From Isoetes taiwanensis (lineage: Eukaryota > Streptophyta > Lycopodiopsida > Isoetales > Isoetaceae): a DNA stretch of 64,000 bases. Positions 56,500 to 64,000 of this stretch are shown piece after piece. Location: positions 3,350,001-3,414,000 of the forward strand of contig JAJEKV010000064.1 in NCBI GenBank assembly GCA_021234155.1. Reading direction: 5' to 3'. Under the pieces are notes generated by a model, which was not told where the DNA came from, did not search any database, and worked only from the letters and a program-made list of their open reading frames with translations. Each line of letters opens with the position of its first letter. The first letter of the stretch is position 1. The translations under genes were made by a program, and so were the position numbers.

Positions 56500-58500
56500 T
56501 GCTATTTCTGAGCAACTGTTCTTTTCCAGCTCAAAGCACAAGTTCAAGTCATTTTTCGACGTAAGACATAGACACAAGGGTAAAAGATCTATAAGAAAGA
56601 AAGAGCAGTCCACTGACTCCTGCAGGCAGAAATACGGTCTGTATTGCAGATCATGGTGTGGCACTATAGTGAGCTTTGAAAATAAGGTAAGCCCATATAG
56701 CAAATCTTTAAGTATCATTATCAATATACTGGATCTCAACATCTCTTTTGCTTGCATCTCAAGTCAACTGTGATTTCATTTTGTTTGGTTACAGCAGGTC
56801 AGAAGACCCTAACTATCACATACATCTGGAAATGTAAACGACCCAAATGCATGTCTGGCTCCTGGAATGCTTCTATTTGGTAACTTAGCAGTAGTTCACG
56901 TTGTGCATGATGGACTTGCTGCGCACGTGGTTAGACAAACTACCATCATTATGAATATACAGGCCCAACATGTCATGCTGGAACTCTTTCGACACATGAG
57001 CTGGAATGTAATACACCAAACATATTTACTTTTATCAGCGTGTTAGCATAGTATTTCTGAGCAAGCATCTGTTCTTTTCCAGCTCGAAGCACAAGTTCAC
57101 CCTTGCTGGAACCTGTTTTATCTGAAATTGCAGCCTAGAATGTACGTAGGGCATGGAGTGCATGAAAGCTAGTTCACTTTCCAAGTAAGTATGCTACATC
57201 CTTTCTCTGGTTGTTTGATGTACAATTTGTGGAGTTTATCCCTTCTGAATGATGTTCATACATATATAAATTTCTTTTATATGCTTATGAGTAAACTTTG
57301 TTTTAACTTTGTTTTATATAGCTTGGAGTTATCTTCCCTACCTCTTCTTGTGAAGGATATAAGCAGATCATCTTTTTTGAAGTGCAGCAATAGCTATCAG
57401 ATTTAATGAAAATAGGAATGCAATTTACAAGGGATTTGGAGATGCAAAGGATGTAGCTACTTATGCAAACACAAGTGCAACTTGCCAAAATGAAGCATGA
57501 AAGCATTGACATTGATGCCCGCAATATGAGCAGTTGGGTAAGATCTGTATTACTTGGTTTAAATGAGTTTATTGCCTCTTGATATTTTGAGCTGCATGTT
57601 GAATTGACAATTATAACACAACGAGCAATATTGTTTTTGTTTCGTTCTGTGCAGTTAAATAGAAGTAGGTACTACGGAACTTTCCTTGTAATAAAGCCAA
57701 TCTTAAGTGTGGAGATATTGCCATTCGATTGTAAAACTGTGTGGAAGGTTAACAACAATTCAGGGTGCCTTGCTGGTTTATTATAACAAACTTAGGTTAA
57801 AAATCATGCACCACAGTATATGTTGTTTCCTTGAATGAATATGATTTTTTGCCAGTATATATGGTGTTCATCAATCCTTCTTGAAAACTTTGTTATGATT
57901 ATATATTTACCAAGAGCACCTTATTTATTTACTATTTCAATACATATTCATGAATAAGTTTGTCATATTTTATGAGAAGTGAAAATTTTGACAAGTTACT
58001 GTCAGGGATGTTTCAGGTTTATAGCAGCAAAGGATTCAAAAGATCAAGAAGGCATATGCTGTTCAAATTGCAGGTCTTCATGGGAGCTATACATTGTCCA
58101 CGTATTTGAGCGCAGACCACAAACCATAAGAGTTAGAAAAGGCAGTTCCCTCTATTGGTCTGGAGATAAGGTAACTACTCCACTCATCAAATATTGTATC
58201 TTTATTTAGTGGCTTATAGCTTAAGAATACTTGCTGCAGGCTCTTCCTTCAAGGCTGAGTTTGATTTTGCATCTGAGACCGAGCACAAAGATTTGCCGAT
58301 CTCAATATGGCCTGATCGGTCTTCTTTGTCGGACACCGCCATAGCCAAATCCTCTGTACAACCTCTTGCCTCCACTCCAGCTCTAGACTCTGGTCTGAGA
58401 AGACTCTTCTCCCCTCTTCCTCAATTTTCTTCCCAATCTGTTGCCCCTCAACGTTGCAGCTCTAGATCAGTGAAGACATTTGCTTTCTGCAACAGCAAGG
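56500..58500 (+). pseudogene. scattered candidate exons of a host-like gene
   Basis: Four protein-like blocks on the plus strand end in GT donors: 56530-56687 (KHKFKSFFDVRHRHKGKRSIRK, then GTAAGC), 56810-57005 (NVNDPNACLAPGMLLFGNLAVVHVVHDGLAAHVV), 58000-58170 (GICCSNCRSSWELYIVHVFERRPQTIRV, with a CxxC pair) and 58240-58499 (Ser-rich, then GTATGC). They may be exons of one gene. I do not recognise the protein. Confidence 0.3.
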
Positions 58501-58579
58501 TATGCCTAACACTGCTTTGCTTGGAAAGAAAAAAAAAATTAATGTGTCAATTGTAACAGTTCAGATGTTACAATATGTT

Positions 58580-59116
58580 CCCATCGATCCGAGACATCGG
58601 ATCGCCATTCTAGAATGGGACGAGCATGCATATTTTGCATGCATGCGGGCGGCGCATGCCCATTCTGGTTGGGAGTTCGCTATTTTAGGCGCGTTTCTGC
58701 ATCAACTCCTCATCGGCGCTTCCTCTTCTCTCTCAACAGTACCTCTTTCTCTTTGAATTGTTTCCAGACAGGGGAGGGGCTTCTCCCTGCCTGGTTTGGC
58801 CAATTTGACGTTTCTTTCATGTTGTCCTTTCTCGGCCTTTAGCCTTCGTCCTGTGACCTTCGTCCTCGATCCTAGTTTGTAAGGAAGTCCTTTGGTATTC
58901 GGGCAGTTTGTTGGTTTCATGCGAGTCCCATTCTAGAATCCCATCGATCCGAGATATCGGATCGCCATTCTAGAATGGGACGAGCATGCATGTTTTGCAT
59001 GCATGCGGGCGGCGCATGCCCATTCTGGTTGGGAGTTCGCGGTTTTAGGCGCGTTTCTGCATCAACTCCTCATCGGCGCTTCCTCTTCTCTCTCAGCAGT
59101 ACCTCTTTCTCTTTGA
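58580..59116. repeat. direct repeat, two 177-bp copies exactly 360 bp apart
   Basis: 58580-58756 and 58940-59116 match nearly throughout. Each holds CGATCCGAGAYATCGGATCG and ATTCTAGAATGGGA palindromes and ends CTCTTTCTCTTTGAA. Confidence 0.92.
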
Positions 59117-59595
59117 ACCCACCCTCCCCCCCTTCTTTGTTTATTATATTTGTCGTAAGGGCACGCTACAGAATCAGCCCCCCTCCACGGGAGGTTTGTT
59201 TTGTTTTGTTTCGTTTTTGTGGTGTTGGTGATGTGCAGGTACAGGTTGGCGAGCGGCATTTGTTTCGACTTCTCCATTCGTGGGTTTTGGGAGTGATTTC
59301 TCTGCCTTGCGTTTGTCTAGCCCCTTGCCGAAGGTTTATCACTAGGGTTTTTCCTCGAAAACCCGAAAGGGCGGGGTTTTTTAATCCCGGTGATAAGCTT
59401 TCAGCAGGTACACCAGCCGAACATCTGTTAGCATTGTATTTTTGGGGTCCAAATGATATAATTGGATTTTCCCTTTATTTTTCATGGGTAGTTCGCATGT
59501 GTGCGGCTACCCACTATCCACCATTGTAGAAAATCTGCTGAGATGAATGAGAAGCCTATCTATGAAGACTACATACACAAACTATATATTGAAGA

Positions 59596-59655
59596 ATAAT
59601 GTGAGAATAGTGTGAAGAATAGTGTGAGAATAGTGTGAAGAATAGTGTGAGACAT
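59596..59655. repeat. AGTGTGAGAATAGTGTGAAGA tandem run
   Basis: The unit AATAGTGTGA with A/G spacer repeats five times. Confidence 0.85.
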
Positions 59656-59702
59656 ATATCTATAAAAAAAACTTATGTATAGTTATTGTTACCTCGCAAG
59701 TA

Positions 59703-60575
59703 GATGGTTTGCTCTTAAAGGTTCCAATGTAGTCCATTTAAGGTCCCATGTGGTCCATTGAAGGAAGGAAGGAAGGAAGAAACTTTTAATGTCCACGGAA
59801 CCCAATCGGGTTATGGGACCACAAGTACAAAACGGGACCGAAGTCCCTAACCAGAACAAGGGCCGAAGCCCACAGAACAAACCATAATCATCATGGCCCA
59901 GATTAAAAACCACCTGGGAAAAAACTGTTGCCAGGATGACTACACATCCAAAAATCCATGCTATTGCAAGAAGCAATAAGCATACCTCCAACAGACAAGA
60001 CTTCGCCGAACGCCTCGGAACCGTAACCTCTTCACAACTGGGTGCTGGAAAACCGACGCCCCCAACGCCAATCGCCCAGACGCGCAGGGAAGGCGGCGCT
60101 CAGAGAAACTGCTCAGGGAAATCGCCCAGTGAAGGTGCCTCCTCACTACAGCGCTCCACCGATCCAGGCATGCTCTCAGGCGCATACGCTCAGGCACGCT
60201 CTCGGCAGGCAGGCGCCACCCATCACTGCGCCTCCCAGGCGCCATCCATCACTACGCCCAGGCAACCCTGAAGGCGCCCAGGCGCTCAGGCAGGCGGCCG
60301 GGCCGGCGCTCAGGCAGGGTAATCAGTGGTCCATTAAAGGGCACTTTGTGGTCCACTGAAGGGTACATGTGGTCTATTGGGGCTGAATTAACTTCCTGAC
60401 TTAAAACCTTCCTAGCCAACTCCAAATTTATCGACAACTCTGTTCTGTGGTATCAATTCAAACCTACGGACTTAAGCTTCAATATGGTATGTTAAGAAGA
60501 GGACTTAAAAAAAAATTTATCCATCATAATAAAATATATTTCCTTAAGTGGGTGCTTCATGGGCACCCTCCCCTA
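59703..60575. repeat. second copy of the 40086 repeat, interrupted
   Basis: Left part 59703-59764 and right part 60317-60575 together match 40086-40402. A 550-bp insertion separates them. Confidence 0.88.
59765..60316 (-). mobile_element. retroposon-like insertion with (TTCC)n tail
   Basis: Read on the minus strand, it ends with (TTCC)n, preceded by two perfect hairpins with TTCG loops, GGGCTTCGGCCC (59862-59873) and GGGACTTCGGTCCC (59836-59849). The other end is CAGGCGCC-rich. This 3' layout resembles LINE or SINE tails. No ORF of reverse transcriptase is present, so it is truncated or non-autonomous. Confidence 0.6.
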
Positions 60576-60736
60576 TTTATATTTGGCAAAATGGATAGTA
60601 CAGCTTGTGAAGGGATTGTTCATAATAGAATATCTGAAGGCATATCCTTTCATCCAGTCAAAATGCAAGCATCCAAATAAAGGCTTATCATAAGGATAGA
60701 CCCTGCAACACACATGAGGAATTCAGTAAAACAATC

Positions 60737-61863
60737 TTGTCAAAGCATCATCGCCTTAGTTCTCTGTTAGCATGGTTTCTAGAAGCACAACACAAAGCCC
60801 CTCATCCCAAGCACATTCTTACAGGAAATTGTACCGAATGCTTTTATACATGTGGCACCACATCATTATCATCAGCAAAACTTCAAATCCTTTGCATTCC
60901 ATTACTTTTTGTTGTGCTTTTAGATTGTTTAGCTGCTCTGACACACAAAGATGCACTTGATCTTCTGAAAATTAAGCAATGGCAACACCGCTCCAAGGGT
61001 ATGTAAATCTGCAATACAGCAACCACTGCACTAGTGAATGCATGGTGAAGAGATTGGACTCATCGCAAAACCAAATCCAAATCCAAATGCAAATCCAAAT
61101 CATGGTTCAATCTCTATTTGCCTTTGCCATGTGCACATGCATCTTTGTGGTTGGCAAATGCATCGACTGGGCAATTTTAATTCCTGGCCAGAATTTCTGG
61201 CAATGAAGACACATTGCATTCAAACCTGGTTTTTTAATACGCTTAGCAAGAACTGGTCTGAGCCGATAAATCTTTAAGACACAAATCATATATTAATTCA
61301 CAAATGTGAAAAGGTAAAACCATAAGGACTTACCTGGTTTATTTTCTTCCAGGCTTCTGTATTTTGTCATGATCTGGCATAGTCATGATCTGACACAGCT
61401 TCCATATCATATTAGCTTTGGATAATCGCAGCATCCAAGAACTCCAAAGTTTGTAACATGGCAAATCTGTATTGAAAGCTCACACCAGCAAAAATTGTAC
61501 AGACGAATCTCTAAATACAGATGTGAAGATACAGGCTTGCTCTTGGCTATGGTGCATGATAACAGGCTTATGAGACGAGACATGAGATTTTTATATTGGG
61601 ATCATTGTTGCCCTTTTGCCCTTAAAATTGTGCATGCACGTGTTGGCTCTAGGAAACAAGGTGATGCGCACGACGGTTTGCCCTCCGGTGGCCCGAAAGT
61701 GTGTTTTCATGCTTCTTGTTTTCATTTTGTGTGTCGGGCTTATAAATGGTTTGAACATGGTATTTTGTTTTGTGTTGTTTTGTTTTCTTTTGTTTATGAA
61801 TTATACATGGACCAAGAAGAGGCTTTTGAAGCTCAGTGCCTAGACCAATTGAGATTGACGTGA
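60737..61863 (+). other. two unassigned short ORFs
   Basis: 60737-61006 (89 codons, with a hydrophobic LLFVVLLDCLAAL stretch) and 61495-61863 (122 codons, hydrophobic Phe-rich end). No motif, and both may be chance. The region to 62786 is AT-rich with no supported gene. Confidence 0.2.
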
Positions 61864-62786
61864 TCATGTGCTTTGTCTAAGACACATTAGCTATTCATGA
61901 AGAATGTTTTGTGTAGTTATATTAGTATGGAAATTGTACAGGGCCTATATGAATACATAATTTCATTTTCTTAGTGAATGCATACAAATATTAAGAATAG
62001 AATACCCAATGGTAAAAAAGAACCAATTCGTGTTTTGTTAATATAACAATCCCATTTTGAATATGCGCATTTAAATGCCTTGCTAATATATAATGCCATT
62101 TCAAATATGCGCATTTAAGTACAAACCATCAGGAAATTTAACAAATTATTAGATTAAATTTAACAACCCCTTTTGCCTAGTGCAAACACATTTTTATGAT
62201 ACAGACACATTGATTAATCCCTTGGTCTAAAAAATCAGCACGCGATAGTATAACATTTGAAGCAAAGTCATCATACAAGTAATTAAAAGAATATACAACT
62301 ACTTCTACATGCTGAAAGCATTTATGTTACAAATATAATGTCAATGTTACAATATATTGTAGCCTATACAGCAAAAAGCAAGAACTTGTGTGATTGATTT
62401 CCAGAGGAGGATGAAGGCTTTGGGAGGGACATAAAAGGCAAGAGGCATACGTGGTGGGAGAATGTAGATAAAGCTACTTCTAATTCCAATAATCATATAT
62501 ATAGAAGGATAAGAATATACTGAAACAATAGGATGTCAAGGGAGGTGGACCACACCCCAAACCTCATCCTTGATAACCTGAAATTGTGCCTAAAAATAAG
62601 GTAGGATTACTGAAAGAAACAAAAAAGCATATCCGAAACAGTTAACAATGCCCATCAAATATTGACTTTTGCCATCTATGCTTGGTTCAACTATGCATTT
62701 TAATTTCTGACAGTGAAAGTCCCATGATTAATATCAATCAAATTATTTCCTTATGTATTCTCCATAAAGCATGGAAAGATTTTTAG

Positions 62787-63411
62787 CTAGACAAACACAT
62801 TTTCGAAACAAGGTATAGCAAAGGAAAGCAAGGGATTTGCCATAGATACTGAAGCCCCAAATCTCTCAGTCATGTCTATTTTTCCTGCAGCTTTCCAGTT
62901 GAAGTTGTGAAGCAGACTAGCCAACACTATATGAACCATGCCAAGTGCTAGAGATATACCAGGGCAAATCCTTTTGCCAGATCCAAACGGAATAAGTTCA
63001 AAATCCAAACGCTTCATGTCTATCTCGATGTCACAAAATCTGTCAAGATTAAACACCTCTAGATTCTTCCAAATATCAGGGTCCCTTCCGATCTGCCAAG
63101 CATTCACCATCAAGCCGGTGCCGTTTGGAATGTCGTAACCTGCTATGTTACAGTCTTGGTTTGATTCATGAGGTCTCAGTAAGGGTGCCGTAGGATGAAG
63201 CCTAAATGTTTCCTTCACAATTGCCTGCAAAAATTGTAGATTGCAAATATCTTCTTCTTCCACTGCTCCCTCTGATCCCACTACTTCATCTAATTCTTTT
63301 TGGACTCTTTGCATTACCTTTGGATTTTGGAGAAGCTCTGCAACTGCCCATTCCACTGTCACTAAGACCAAAGAAGATGAGTGCTGCAACAGCTATCCAA
63401 GGTTGATCCAT
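62787..63411 (-). pseudogene. CYP71-clan cytochrome P450, internal-deletion copy
   Basis: A P450 oxidises small molecules at a haem-thiolate site on the ER membrane. The 3' exon is intact: I-helix end TVEWAVAELLQNP, KETFRLHPTAPLL (ExxR), FNLDRF (PERF-type), and FGSGKRICPG with the haem Cys, ending near MANPLLSFAIPCF. Directly before it, from an ATG at 63411, is MDQPWIAVAALIFFGL, which looks like a P450 N-terminal membrane anchor. The frame changes at the junction. The missing 250 or so residues (A-I helices, AGxDT) suggest a deletion joining start to last exon. It is not a functional enzyme. Confidence 0.85.
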
Positions 63412-63425
63412 TATGAGAAAACAGA

Positions 63426-63940
63426 CTAAAAACACAAAGGCTTTGGAATGTCATAACCTGCTACGTTACAGTCTTGGTTTAATTCATGAGGTCCCAGCAA
63501 GGGCGCCGTAGGATGAAGCCTAAATGTTTCCTTCACAATTGTCTGCAAAAATTGTAGATTGCAAATATCTTCTTCTTTCACTGCCCTCTCTGATCCCACT
63601 ACTTCATCTAACTCTTTTTGGACTCTTTGCATTACCTCTGGATTTTGAAGAAGCTCTGCAACTGCCCATTCCACTGTCACTTGTCACTGCATTTGTATCA
63701 GTTCCTCCCAGTACCATGTCCTGTAATTACCCAACAAATATTAGTTATATTTCTACTCAACAACATTCTAAGTAGTCTGCTTTAACCATAATATGCATCT
63801 CACCTGAATAACTGCCTTGATTGGTTCATGTTCCAATTCTTTTTGCAGCAATACCCTTGCCAAATTCTTAGATTCGTCAATTCTGCCCCTTCTAATTTCC
63901 TCTAGTCCCTTATTAGTCTGCTCTAAGCGCCGCCTAGCCC
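63426..63940 (-). pseudogene. second partial CYP71-clan P450 copy
   Basis: Repeats the same region with about 95 per cent protein identity: an upstream exon (EEIRRGRIDESKNLARVLLQKELEHEPIKAVIQ before GTGAG), the AGTDT-type block DMVLGGTDTNAVT, then VEWAVAELLQ to GYDIP, where it stops. A 7-bp repeat of AGTGACA after NAVT shifts the frame. Its right edge runs into G+C-rich repeats. The two copies look like a tandem duplication. Confidence 0.82.
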
Positions 63941-64000
63941 AGCGCCGCCTAGCCTAAGCGCCTGGGCTGCCGCCTAAGGGCCTGGGCGCCCAGGGCCCGT
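63925..64000. repeat. GCGCCxxCTAGCC-rich repeat at the window edge
   Basis: AGCGCCGCCTAGCC units and GGCGCCCAGGGCCC. Similar G+C-rich CAGGCGCC sequence lies at 60050-60316 and 26180-26300. Confidence 0.7.

Noticed and set aside
58975-59529. 184-codon plus-strand ORF
   Set aside because: Its first third is the 360-bp direct repeat in frame and the rest has no motif; a similar start also opens in the first repeat copy, so it is likely chance.

Overview
The window reads as nuclear DNA of a land plant with a very repeat-rich genome. The evidence is a plant-type Ty1/copia element, Ty3/gypsy remnants, a LINE, tRNA-derived SINEs, intron-bearing genes, plant CYP71-clan P450 exons and almost no intact single-copy coding sequence. 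A fern, or another non-seed plant or gymnosperm, would fit the mix of short broken ORFs, CENP-B/pogo-like transposases and GGCGCC-rich palindromes, but that placement is inference.

Layout. 1-5650: a broken protein kinase (minus strand), a possible RING fragment, short palindromic repeats and one unassigned ORF. 7308-12638: a complete copia element on the minus strand with two LTRs and a 5-bp target duplication, its gag-pol frameshifted. 12639-16962: 193-bp tandem repeats, then a minus-strand gene that I read as a ParB/sulfiredoxin-like domain followed by an amino-DNA-methyltransferase-like domain, now broken. 17103-23790: copy 1 of an unusual DNA-transposon transposase gene, with a LINE (about 18.2-22.03 kb) in its intron. 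23.8-27.6 kb: tandem and foldback repeats, including a near-perfect 275-bp palindrome. 27751-36529: an LTR retrotransposon with 1.67-kb LTRs, an initiator-Met PBS, no recognisable gag-pol and a truncated 3' LTR. 37014-37955: a gypsy integrase remnant.

The centre of interest is 43663-55279. A pogo/CENP-B-type transposase gene is split by a 9,587-bp element (43951-53537) with perfect terminal inverted repeats and a TGAT target duplication. That element carries copy 2 of the same transposase family (plus strand) and, convergently, a second gene with an FCP1/HAD-phosphatase-like segment and a Ulp1/C48-protease-like segment. Both genes have a long CAC-rich low-complexity tract in what looks like an intron, in the same sense orientation relative to transcription.

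55.3-64 kb: weak host-like exons, 360-bp direct repeats, a repeat copy split by a probable retroposon with two UUCG-type hairpins, and at the right edge two partial copies of a CYP71-clan P450, one of which looks like an internal-deletion fusion of the membrane anchor to the C-terminal exon. Most coding features are decayed. Apparent single-base frameshifts in homopolymers could be real or assembly errors; I cannot tell which from the sequence alone.
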